Assembly (NCBI GenBank): GCA_012934845.2
Contig: WNNJ02003654.1
Coordinates: forward strand, 186,001-250,000
Direction: 5' to 3'
Length of the DNA stretch: 64,000 nt
Origin: Pomphorhynchus laevis
Taxonomy: Eukaryota; Acanthocephala; Palaeacanthocephala; Echinorhynchida; Pomphorhynchidae
A program made the translations under genes and the position numbers. Within the stretch, counting starts at the first letter, position 1; each line of letters begins with the position of its first letter. The notes under the pieces are model-generated. The model was not told the origin of the DNA and did not search any database. It saw nothing but the letters and a program-made list of their open reading frames with translations. Shown piece by piece: positions 21,977 to 31,929 of this stretch.

Positions 21977-23740
21977 CTACATGTCGATTAAGATGCGAGG
22001 ATTTTCAGCAGCGCCTACTGATAATTGTTGAGGGTTCATCGTAGAATACCGATTAGTGTTTTCGCTTGACGTAGATTGCAAAGGCGACTCTAAACAGTTC
22101 TTATTAGATACATATGATCTAGACGAATCGATTTGAAATGTAGTATTATGAGATGCCCCCGGATTAGGCAGGAGGTTTGTATTTTCCGTTCCTACTTGAC
22201 TAGTGTTAGCTGTACTATATGAGCTAGAATTAGTATTCAGAGGCTTATCGCCAAACTGCTCATGTGCCACATTAAACATTGGTTCTTGAAAATCGCGATA
22301 AATTCTCTGTCGAACATAATATCCGCTCGGTAAACTCTCAAGGTTAATCAGGACTTTATCATGGTTTCTCGTAATTTCCTGTATAGTTGTAGGAATACGA
22401 ATCATTTCCATTGTTTGAAGCATTAAATCCGGATTGTTAACGAATTGTGAAACCTCGTGGTTCTGCTCCCTCACTCTTTGCATTTGAGGATTGTTAAGCT
22501 TAATTGAGCTAAGCAATGCAGGATTACTCATAAGTCCCTGAGCCGAATTATTACTTAGAAGGTTTTGAATTGCATGTGGATTAGTCTGAATATTGCCAAA
22601 AATATTTTGCTGTATTTCAGTATAATTTGAATTTCCAAATGGAAGGCTCGAAAATGGTGCAAGTGGTAATCTGGATAATGTTGCAGTTCCATCGGTATGT
22701 TGATCAATATTCGGTTGATGCGATATCAACCCCTCCTTAATTGTTGGTGATTGCTGAAGTGACAAAGAAGCAATATATGATTGTTTAGATGTTGAGTGAT
22801 ATGCCGAAGGTCGTCGTGGAGACATGAGTTGCAGGACAGGCATGTCAACCTCAGAATGGTCGCCTTTGACGACGAAAGCTGTCCGAATATTGGAGTAATG
22901 AAGTACCTCAACTGACTGGGCCTGGGGCTGTGCAAGGTTGCTCATAGAAAAAAGTCGCAGAGATGGGTCGTTACAATATCCAAGACTTTTCTCTATTAAG
23001 GGTTGGCCCATCTCGTCAAGACTTTTGAGGATCGCTTTTGCATTTCCTCTCATCAGTGCGACGGACACGCGCTGAAATAACTGACCCGCTGTGCTGCAAT
23101 ACGGGGTACCGTTTCTACATGAGATAGAACGAGCAATGAATCGAATTAGCTTTTCCCCTTGTGGGTTCCATCCCCCGTAAATTTCAACAACTGCTGCCGT
23201 AAAACTGTATCCATTCTCCTCTAATTTGCGTTTATATTTCCTTTCCTTGACACATGTGGAATACTTGCTTGCGGCATACCCAGAGATCTCAGAAGCCATG
23301 GAAATATAAGCATTTTGTTGTGGGTTAGTTACGGCAAAATCAACTGCTAAAGGAGGGTCCTTATAAAATAGAATGTCCGCCGGTCTCTCTCGCAAACCAC
23401 GAACTAGGTTGGGTACCTCCTTTGCCACCCTCAATCCAGCAGAAACCGCTGCTTGAAAGACTGTATCCCTCAAGCTATCATGTCGAATTCCAGGGTGGCC
23501 TCCAAACTGACATGTTAAGGCGTGGAAGCCGAATTTGTCTGCCATCCTAAGGCAGCGTCTGCATCGATAATCACTGTTGCAGAGAGACATCCCTAACCAA
23601 AGACGTAGTAGTACAACAAATTCATTTGGTGCCAAGTTCATATGTGTGGCTTTGCTAAGGACGGCCTGTAACCAAGCACACGCGTGTGGGCATGAAACTG
23701 CCAATAATCGGGCAGTATTGAAGCGATCGGCATTCTCCAC
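21977..23740 (-). CDS. fusion ORF: LINE-B RLE nuclease end + ubiquilin-like UBL/STI1 region (587 aa)
   Basis: Residues 1-50 continue the LINE (ARLLAVSCPHACAWLQAV). C60, C63, H73 and C77 form the CCHC motif before the nuclease. P120-A-D122 and D134 (RPADILFYKDPPLAVDF) with K159 fit a PD-(D/E)xK RLE. LFQRVSVALMRGNAKAIL (221-238) is the family C-terminal box. After residue about 265 the frame continues without break. Residues 284-345 weakly resemble a UBL ending (TIKEGLISH against IHDGLTVH in ubiquilins). Residues 365-500 align well with the ubiquilin STI1 region: FGNSNYTEIQQNI, LNNPQMQRV, VNNPDLMLQTMEM, ITRNHDKVLINLESLPSGY and YRDFQEPMFNVAHEQFG. LLPNPGA (523-529) matches the LPNPWAP box. The first codon is GTG, entered through a frame change. 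In-frame TAG at 21,977 ends it, and homology goes on beyond. Confidence 0.8.
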   Translation of the reverse strand: MENADRFNTARLLAVSCPHACAWLQAVLSKATHMNLAPNEFVVLLRLWLGMSLCNSDYRCRRCLRMADKFGFHALTCQFGGHPGIRHDSLRDTVFQAAVSAGLRVAKEVPNLVRGLRERPADILFYKDPPLAVDFAVTNPQQNAYISMASEISGYAASKYSTCVKERKYKRKLEENGYSFTAAVVEIYGGWNPQGEKLIRFIARSISCRNGTPYCSTAGQLFQRVSVALMRGNAKAILKSLDEMGQPLIEKSLGYCNDPSLRLFSMSNLAQPQAQSVEVLHYSNIRTAFVVKGDHSEVDMPVLQLMSPRRPSAYHSTSKQSYIASLSLQQSPTIKEGLISHQPNIDQHTDGTATLSRLPLAPFSSLPFGNSNYTEIQQNIFGNIQTNPHAIQNLLSNNSAQGLMSNPALLSSIKLNNPQMQRVREQNHEVSQFVNNPDLMLQTMEMIRIPTTIQEITRNHDKVLINLESLPSGYYVRQRIYRDFQEPMFNVAHEQFGDKPLNTNSSSYSTANTSQVGTENTNLLPNPGASHNTTFQIDSSRSYVSNKNCLESPLQSTSSENTNRYSTMNPQQLSVGAAENPRILIDM

Positions 23741-23994
23741 TAGCTTGCGGCTCGCACTTCGTCAATGTGACAAGATAATCCTCGTTGATTTGTTTGCAGA
23801 TTTCCTACATGTTGCGGAATAATAGATTTAACGAATTCGTACCCAGGGAAAGTTATAGGGTCAAGGTTTAATTGGCTAGCGACAGTGTCTACACTGGACA
23901 GGAAGGCTGCCTGAGAGTGTTGGAAGCAGCTTCGAAGGCCCAGTCCTCCCATCTCCAGCGGTAAGCAAGCTTGCATCCACGACCACTTATTGGG

Positions 23995-25080
23995 TTAAAT
24001 AGAAGTGATATTGCCAAAACACTTCAATATCAAGCGGTCGAACAAACGGAAAAACTCTTCGGCGAAGGCGGGGTCTATAGTGCGCATTAAATGGTTTACC
24101 CGTGGAGCGGATGCGCAGCTACGAAGCAGGATGAATGCAACTTGTGGGTCAGGGAGATTTTCGAGCGAGTCCAGAGTTTGACGCAGGGATGGTAGAACAA
24201 CATCGACAAGGTATCCCGAGCAATGTTCCTTAGACCCGATGGGACTTCTAAGAATTGTAAAGTTTTTTGTGGTGTTGACCAATGTGATCCATGGGCATAT
24301 ATTCTTTATCAAGTCAGCCTTGTCTGCCCTACCAATTACTTCGGTCTTTTTCCAGTTAATAGACAGTCCAATCGCAGGAAAATTAGCAGCAAGACGAGCC
24401 AGAGCCTCGCCCACCGCAACAGGAGTACCGCCGATTATTCCGTCGTCGATATACCACCTATTTAAGCTGATACCTTTTATCTCCGATATCTGGACCACAA
24501 TCAAATCAATCGCCAGGCAAAATAGAACTGGACCAAGATGATCTCCTTGTTGTACCCCTCTTCGAGACTGAAGAGGTTTCAGGCTACCGAACCGAAGGTT
24601 CGAGGTAGTGCCGTAGCACCATGATTTCCATCGACTAATTTTTTGAAAATTCTTACTGATCGCTTTGACGAAGGAATTCTGGTTCAGCGTATTAAAAGCG
24701 TTAGCGAAGGCGATTTTAGCCCAAACCCAATTGATATCTTGATCATGAAGTTGTTGTAGCCGACGTGCTTGATGTACTATATGTTCCATTCCGTTTGGCG
24801 TCGCCACACAGAGCTGGTGCGGATGGAGAGATTCGGCAAATCGCTGTCGAAGTTTGGAGCAAATACACTTAGCGCAAAGTCGACGTAATGTCCTACCAAT
24901 GGAAATGGGGCGGATCCCTTCATCTGGTTTGGTAAATGCCATGAGATTAGCACCGGCGACAAAGGGCACGGGGTCGTTCGGGAGAGTACCAGCGATCATG
25001 TTGTTGACTAGTGATGTTAGGCGTTGAAGCAAAACCCCGTGATCTACCGACAGCGTATCTCGAATATGTTCTGCCCTCAA
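23995..25080 (-). CDS. LINE-B reverse transcriptase core (361 aa)
   Basis: The frame holds the RT motifs in order: NLMAFTKPDEGIRPISIGRT (residues 45-64, motif 1/2), WAKIAFANAFNTLNQ (120-134, motif A), SRRGVQQGDHLGPVLFCLAI (172-191, motif B), WYIDDGIIGG (209-218, motif C) and INWKKTEVIG (motif D). Motif A has Ala 124 where related RTs have the catalytic Asp (compare CDFRNAF in LINE-B copy 1), so this protein should be inactive as a polymerase. The C-terminal thumb ends FGNITSI at an in-frame TAA. The family sequence continues in the same frame (KWSWMQACLPLEMGGLGLRS) to 23,740. The first codon used is TTG or internal, so the true start lies upstream. Confidence 0.75.
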   Translation of the reverse strand: MRAEHIRDTLSVDHGVLLQRLTSLVNNMIAGTLPNDPVPFVAGANLMAFTKPDEGIRPISIGRTLRRLCAKCICSKLRQRFAESLHPHQLCVATPNGMEHIVHQARRLQQLHDQDINWVWAKIAFANAFNTLNQNSFVKAISKNFQKISRWKSWCYGTTSNLRFGSLKPLQSRRGVQQGDHLGPVLFCLAIDLIVVQISEIKGISLNRWYIDDGIIGGTPVAVGEALARLAANFPAIGLSINWKKTEVIGRADKADLIKNICPWITLVNTTKNFTILRSPIGSKEHCSGYLVDVVLPSLRQTLDSLENLPDPQVAFILLRSCASAPRVNHLMRTIDPAFAEEFFRLFDRLILKCFGNITSI

Positions 25081-25172
25081 ACCTAAACAGCCAGGAGAGG
25101 AAGAGGATGGGAATGATGATACTGCGGCCTAAACTATGTCTGAGTCAACCGACAGGGGGTGCTCAAAGATGG

Positions 25173-25910
25173 TTATCAAGGACTTTGGAGAACATCATGT
25201 AAGGGGTGTAGCTCTGTCAGTCTTCCGCGCAAAGATTCAGAAAATTCGCATGTATTATTCGACGTAAGGCGGCGCATCGCCTTTCCGAAATTGCTATTTC
25301 TCGCCAATTCGATGACTTCCATAAATTCATTTTTCTTATCATTAGTTCCTCTGAATTTCCTGGATGATCGAAAACCCGAAGAGGAAAGGCAATCACGCTC
25401 TCTTCCATTTTCGAATTTGTCTATAGGCGCGTTAATATTAGATCTAGTGTTGTCTCCGGCATGGTGCTGACCTGAGGAAGTATGTAGGCATAGCTTCGGA
25501 AAGCACAGCAAACGCTCCCAATCGTTGGATGAATTTGAGCACCATGCCTCTAGAATTAAAGAGGAAAAAACATTGGCAACTCGGCGGCGAAGATTCCAAG
25601 GAATGTGCTTGATCGTGTTAATTGGTTCTATCCAAACCCTATGAAGAAGCTCGAAGGATCTCTTTCGATTGTCGCAGCAAGAACTGTCTATCTTTTCAAA
25701 CTGAAACGATGTCTTCGAGGTGTTCTCGTTGGCGTCTAAAAACTCAGGTATTGTGTCAGTTGATGCGATAACGTTGTGAGAGCTGGCTGTCGGTAGCTGT
25801 CCCGATCCTGAGCAACGCAAGTTCACAGGTCCGTGTACCCGAAGATGACCTGATGCGTTAAGGCGAAACGATCCGCCACAGACTGCGCAACTAGCCGTAT
25901 TCGCTTGCAT
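25173..25910 (-). CDS. LINE-B N-terminal protein with C2H2-type zinc finger (244 aa)
   Basis: The ATG at 25,910 starts a 244-codon frame (MQANTASCAVCGGSF). Residues C8, C11, H22 and H26 form a C2H2 finger (CAVCGGSFRLNASGHLRVHG), with an extra Cys at 33. RLE-type LINEs of the R2 kind typically carry such fingers N-terminally for DNA target binding. The rest is an unassigned spacer with a basic segment (IPWNLRRRVANVF) and an acidic/serine part. Residues 175-235 lead into the RT region (NEFMEVIELARNSNFGKAMR). The frame ends LHPLHDVLQSP and then changes frame: the next frame continues the family sequence for about 30 codons with one TAG before the RT core. Confidence 0.6.
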
Positions 25911-26159
25911 GTTATCCCAAGCTCGGTTTTGTATTAATTAATTGTAAGCCGTTGGTTCGTAGCTGATTCGAAGTTGATTCGTGATTATTATTGTTGATTG
26001 CGAGTTTATAACAGTTTTCAGATCAATCAGATTATTTGAGTGTATGTATATTAGATCTTGTATTTAGCGAATTAAATTTCTTTTTGACATTCATGAAAAT
26101 AATCTCGTTGACTTTCTTTTGACATTGTTTTATGATTGTGTGTTTAAGCTGTTAAAATT

Positions 26160-26475
26160 TTTTTTTCATAATAAATAATCATTTGATAGATTTTTTATTT
26201 TATTTTACAAACGTTTGTATAAATATACATAAATTTATCTTAATAAATATAATATTGATATTAATATAAAAATATATAAAATAATATAAAATAATCATTT
26301 TATAGACTTTTTTATTTTATTTGATATATGTGTAAATAAATAGACATAAATTTATCTTAATAAAAATTATATTGATAATAATATAAAAATATTTAAAAAA
26401 TCTTTAAAAATATCATTTTATATATTTTTTATTTTATTTGATATATGTGTATATAAATAGGCATAAATTTTCGAA
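26160..26475. repeat. roughly 115-bp tandem AT-rich repeat, right side of the LINE-B/ubiquilin locus
   Basis: Three units (about 26,165, 26,285 and 26,405) each contain ATTTTTTATTTTATTTGATA-like and ATAAATTTATCTTAATAAA blocks. They match the units at 21,040-21,290. Confidence 0.6.
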
Positions 26476-26559
26476 AATTCTAAAATTTAAACGATGAACA
26501 AATTTATTCAGCTAATCTTATTCTAAATAAATAATAAAAAATATTTATAGTTATTGATT

Positions 26560-26770
26560 TAATCTAATTTCTGAAAAACAAATAGATAAAAATAATATTG
26601 AATTTAATAAAAATAATATTGTTGATAATGATGGTATATCTCTAGATATATATAAAAATTACCCTAATAAACTGTTATAAACCTATTTATAAAGATTACA
26701 TATATAAATTTACAAAAAAATATGTTTCAAAAGAATATAATTAATATTTAAAAATATAAAAGATATTTTA
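26560..26770 (+). mobile_element. old PLE1-related RT fragment
   Basis: The plus strand reads IEFNKNNIVDNDGISLDIYK and, after a frame change, YKPIYKDYIYKFTKKYVSKE. These align with ILNKTNINDKEGVYLDMNI and INLYRKDDIFKFTRNIFLHE of PLE1. Identity is low, so this is an older or different subfamily. Only the motif D/E part remains. Confidence 0.45.
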
Positions 26771-26809
26771 TATTTTAATTTTTTGTAAATTAAATATTAT
26801 TCTCAAAAA

Positions 26810-27990
26810 ACAATATCTGGGTATGAATATACAAACGGCACATCAGTTTAGATCATAAAACAATAAAATAATAATGAACATATATCAAGCAAATATTAAT
26901 TTTAACACTTGAAATCAATTTCTATACTTTAAAAATTGATTGTTTTACCTTGTGACAGGCAAGGAATAATTCATTGATTTACATTCTTTGAAACGATTAT
27001 TTCGGACAACTAACCTAGTTTAGAAATGCTTGCAATATAATATTTATTGTATAAATGTAAATATATTAAATGTACGTATAAAATACTTGTATAATAAAAT
27101 ATTTGATAATAAAATTGAATACAATAAAAAGGACAAAGCGACTTTATTTGGCAACGTCTTACTTAATTGAGCGAATAAAGAGATCAGTTAAATACCTATT
27201 GTATTTAATTGTCTCTTTAAATAATTAAAAGTTAAATTTTCAGTGGATATCAGTGTTTATTTTATCAACATCTGATTCTTTTTCGTAAACAATATTTAAA
27301 TAAATATTGGAAATAGCATTTCATACGACATAAGATAAGTTAATTACATACAATAGATTGAAGTTTTGTATCTTGTTTATTTACGCTTAGTCGATATTGA
27401 ATATATAATATATGGTAGATATCTGGGTATAAATATACGAACAATACATTAAAACAAATGTTATTAACTTATATCATATAACATAATAAATAAAATAATA
27501 ATCAACATCTTTCAAACCAATATTAATTTTAACACTTCAAATAAATGTCTATACTTTAGATATATTAATTACTGAAGAAATTGATGGTCTTATCTTGTGA
27601 CGGGTAAGGAATAATTCATTGATTTACATTCTTTGAAACGATTATTTCGGACAACTTACCTAGTTTAGAAATGCTTGCAATATAACATTAATTGTATAAA
27701 TGTAAATATATTTAATGTATATTACTTAAAAGTACTAGAAGATAGTTGATAAAAAATTAAATACAAACGCGTAGACATAGTGACTTTATTTGGCAACTTA
27801 ATTGAGCAAATAAAGAGATCAGTTAAAAATAATTAAAAGTTCAATTTTCAGTGGATATCAGTGCTTATCAACTTTAAATATATCAACATCTGATTAGCAT
27901 TTCATACGGTATTAGATAAGTCAATTACATACAATAAATTTAAGTTTTGTATCTTAAGTTTATTCACGCTTAGTCGATATTGAATATTTA
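26810..27990 (+). repeat. tandem duplication, unit about 600 bp
   Basis: Copy 1 (about 26,810-27,405) and copy 2 (about 27,420-27,990) share long blocks: GGAATAATTCATTGATTTAC, TTCTTTGAAACGATTATTTC, GACTTTATTTGGCAAC, AATAAAGAGATCAGTTAAA, TTCAGTGGATATCAGTG and ACGCTTAGTCGATATTGAAT. Identity is roughly 85-90 percent with indels. The unit is non-coding. Its nature is unknown; a decayed short element or satellite dimer is possible. Confidence 0.75.
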
Positions 27991-27999
27991 TTATTCTGT

Positions 28000-29285
28000 A
28001 AAATTAGGATAATAAAATTAATAATAATAAAATTAGGAGCAACTTATTTGAACTTACGTTTCATGATTGTTAACAAAGTAGCATGCACCATAAAGACTTT
28101 TATTGTTTTCATAAAGATCTCTAAAATAAATTTCATCACATTTTACAAACTTAGGTTATTGAACCAACATTGATATTGCGATACGTGGGCTTAATGGATA
28201 CGACAAAACCAGAATAAGATAACTAATCCGATTATTGCTCAGATCTCTAAAATTATATATAAATAACTTTAATAAAAAAAAATAATAATAAATGAATGAA
28301 AGTGTTGCAATTAACGAATTAATTCATTTAATGATAAACTTTATTGGCTTAAATTGTTTTGTTTTTCAAGTATTAAATAAAATTAAATAAATAACCATTT
28401 ACAGAAGTAAACTATGTAATTAATAAGGTCTTTAATTTTTCTTCGTAGTTTCCTAATATAATGCCGTAATTCGCTTTAATGATATATTCTAAAGGCTTTC
28501 CTGCTTGTCAATATATACTTGGAACAATACCCAAAGTCGAGTAAAGCCAGCTGAATTGATTTCTGTCTGTCCAAAGCTTGTAACTATAATTTGTTTTAGC
28601 TCTTGCATGTCGAGTAACATTTTTTGTTTGTTGTGCGAGTTGTAGTTTATGATATATAGTTTATGGTATATAGTTTATAATATTACATTACATAATGTAT
28701 TAACGGTCTCGGTTTTACATGCCCGAACCTTTTATGCTTCCTGATCGTAGCTTTATTGAAAGGGCACACTTCAAATCTTTCACGGATGGCTCCGTCGTAA
28801 ACAATGGAGCATCCCATTCATATCAGTATATTTATTTTTATTATACTGAACTCCACAAGAGTTTTCTAGACTTTACCGTGCGATTTGATTAATGACTGTG
28901 TTGCATATGTTTGTCTTGTGCTTGTCGGATATTGTTTTACCCAGATAAAGCAAGTTAAGGAAAGCTTCAATATCCGAACTGAGTTAAACATAGTAGTAAA
29001 TACGCTGAATACGCTACCATTTGTTGCCAAATAATAGCTTACCATATTATGGGTTACCATAATATGATAACCCATAATATGGGTTATCATTCTTTATTGT
29101 GCGGAATACACTATCAATTCGAAGAATCGAGGAACTGATTTTACATAATAGGATCGTCTTAAATTTCACAAATAAATAGAACTTCGTCATGCGGCGCTTT
29201 AAAGTCTGAACGTGCCTTTTCGGCTCTGTCGCATCAACATATCTCCGCATTATGGAATGCGGAGATATGCGGTGCTCCTGATAAG
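28000..29285. other. mostly unassigned DNA with a foldback near 29.05 kb
   Basis: An R-family fragment (AAGTCGAGTAAAGCCAGCTG) lies at 28,540-28,620. At 29,041-29,092 the words CCATATTATGGGTTA and TAACCCATAATATGG form a 15-bp-arm hairpin with about 11 bp between. A less AT-rich stretch at 28,700-28,800 (GATCGTAGCTTTATTGAAAG) has no recognisable coding content. No gene is supported. Confidence 0.4.
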
Positions 29286-31920
29286 CGTTTATGTTTAAGA
29301 AGAAAGCGTGCACATCTCCGTCGAACATTTCACCTTGCTTCTGAGAACTTGTATAGCAGTCTTACACAATCTATAATTTCTTTAAAGAGTGGTGTATATT
29401 AAAGTGGTGCATTCTTAGCTAAAACATTTCAAAATAATAAATAATTATTGACACCACATAATAAATTTTAATATACGCTTATGGAATACAAAGATTAAAT
29501 GAACATTTTTTGTTTAATATGTTTATGAACATGTTACGAAATGTTGGAAATAATTAAGATTACATTCGATTTAGAATTCGGTTGTTAAAATTATAAATGA
29601 ATTATTTCGTATCTACAAACACAATTTCTAGAAAATATAAAGTAAATAGTGAGATAAAATTTTTTTTAAAGTTTGCTTGCAAACGGAACTTACAGGTTGC
29701 GAAGAAGTATACATTTCGCTGCAAAGTTTAGATCAATTGCAAATATAAAATTGTTGGAAAGATCTCTAAAACACGAAACACTTTGTCACACATAGTATAT
29801 ATTTACATTATCTATCCCATCTACTTTATTTACAAATAAAAATAAATCAATAAATGCTAAGTGGACAATTACTTAATATTAATGAAGATATAAAATCAAC
29901 AAACTCTTAGTTGACAATTCGAAAGCTAACAAAAACAAATCAATTAATCAAAAACAAATTAATTTTGATAATTTCAATCAATACTAAGTGTTTTGATTAG
30001 TTAATCGGGTTTTTAAAGCAAACAAATATAATTTGTTCTATAATATAAAAAAAACCTGGAGATTTTTTAAACTCCACGTTTAATGAGTAAAATGAGCTAT
30101 AATGAAATGAGCTTATGAAAAAGCTCATTTCATCATATTTCACATTTTTGAGCAGCTTTCACATCATCATTCTAATAGCTTTCAAATTTTGAAAGCTGAA
30201 TAAATAAGGTATGCTATCACTTACATTTTTAGGGATTCCAAAGGGCGGACCATTTATTGCAAAGAGTTCATTATATTATTACTGGTAGCTTTTAATAAGA
30301 GTCATACTTTTTGCTACGTTGTTCCCGAATCAACTAATATTAACCAGCATGATTTTTTACAAGATTCTGCAATATCTATGTGTAAACATATATATAATTT
30401 AAGAGCTGAATGGTTTACACTGTTCTCCGGGAGCTTACAAGCTACAGTTGTATAATCAAAAATTTTGCCAAAAACCGGAGTTCGATTACAAGCAGAGCAG
30501 ACTTCGTTATCACTCCTAGACGAGCTGATGGTAGCCGGCAGCACTCATCAGTAGGGTGAACTACCATCAGTCGTTTCGGCTGCCTTGTGATATATTAAGA
30601 ACGCATCTCCAAGAATTTGCTTACGTGGTAGCATGCGCATGACCACTTTAAACTAACCATGTGCTTTCCGGACCATCCTAGTTTTATTCGGCAGGAATTT
30701 TACTTGCTGTCGTTGCTTACTTTCTCACAGGATCCTTTGGAGGATACATTTTTATAGTTTTAAATCGGATTGTGGTTAGTTTAATGCGAAAGTCACCTTT
30801 TGTGACCTATCGACTATTCAATAGATAAATAAGCAGCCATCAAAGGATCACTAATCCCGATTTAAATCGATCTTCATGATACCGTACGAAACTATATATA
30901 TTATATATATTCTAAGAGTTTATAAATTAGATGGGTTGGCAATCTAACGCAAATTTATCGGAATTAGCAAAGTGAATCTAGCTACTCGGCAATCCAATAG
31001 CACAATGGTCTGTGCTATTAGAATGAAGTCAGAAAGTATTAACAGGCCTTCGGCGCGAATAAGGCTTTTGAAATGGGGTAATGTCGATTGCAAAGAAACT
31101 GGTAGATCTTCATCAAACAAGAAATCCTTTGTGTAAAGTGATTACAGCGGATCAGGAAAAGGCATCTCCGTGAATTTGCTGACGTGGTAGCATGGGCATA
31201 GCCTCTTTAAGCAAACCACGTGCTTTCCGGACGTATCGTGATACAAATTGAAATAATAGTAACTCTTATGACGAGCTCATATGAACTATTATATTCTATA
31301 AACAGTACTCACTAGCATCGGTCATCCATTTTATACACAAAGAAGTGTCAAAGATGATCATTGTTCCAAAGAGCATTTTCGCCTTTTTCAATTGAAAAAC
31401 ACTTGCCTTTTTCAATTAAAATTTTATTTGACATTTTAAAAGTGATAAAAAATTTATTTTTCTCAATACTAAGTGCTTTGATTTATAGAAATTACAGCGG
31501 TTTATATTTTATGCAAAACACAAAATTTGTTTTATTATATAACATCCAGCCTAACATATAATTATCGACTCAAAATTAATATATTTACTTTAACAATACA
31601 TATATTAGCTTGACAAATCATTGTTTCACAATTTATGCCGTTTATTTTATTACTCTCCAGAGTAACATTTAATTTATCAATAAATCATTGTACGAATTGT
31701 TACATTACGTTATGAATTTATCAAAAATAAAATATGGAATTGTTCTTTATGAAATTGCGATATTATGTGTATCGTTAAACATAATATATTCTATTTGCAG
31801 TTTAAGGATTTTTATTTTATTTGCAGCTGGCTAACGATTCTAAATTACAACAGTTGGGTATACTTCACGTATATATTTGATTAAAGAAATCTATTTTGAA
31901 TTTTTAAAATGAATTAAATA
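29285..31920 (+). repeat. long dispersed repeat R, copy 2, with internal duplication
   Basis: Blocks match those of 3.54-3.77 and 7.28-9.26 kb in the same order: GTGCACATCTCCGTCGAACA (29,310), AAAGAGTGGTGTATATT (29,383), TACAAACACAATTTCTAG (29,612), TTGGAAAGATCTCTAAAACA (29,753) and TTATGAATTTATCAAAAATA (31,710). Inside, a segment with GAATTTGCTTACGTGGTAGC (30,614) recurs as GAATTTGCTGACGTGGTAGC (31,172), each ending GTGCTTTCCGGAC. A 76-codon minus frame at 30,314-30,544 has several cysteines but no known family. Class of repeat unknown. Confidence 0.5.
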
Positions 31921-31929
31921 CTGCGTATC

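Larger units (their letters stand above)
21350..25960 (-). mobile_element. LINE-B copy 2 joined to a ubiquilin-like coding sequence
   Basis: Reading on the minus strand from 25,910: a C2H2-type finger, a spacer domain, RT fingers/palm/thumb, a CCHC zinc motif, the restriction-like endonuclease and the family's C-terminal RGNAKA box. The same frame then continues into a ubiquilin-like protein ending at a stop at 21,350. Within the LINE part I count about four breaks (two frame changes near 23.74 and 25.17 kb, and in-frame stops near 23.99 and 25.12 kb). The ubiquilin part has no frame change and two in-frame stops. The non-coding 5' segment extends to about 25,960. AT-rich tandem repeats lie on both sides. 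It has no introns, so it arose through an RNA copy or has lost them. Confidence 0.75.

Noticed and set aside
21350-22700. ordinary host ubiquilin gene
   Set aside because: No introns, in-frame stops, upstream frame continuous with a LINE nuclease, and divergence well beyond that usual for animal ubiquilins.
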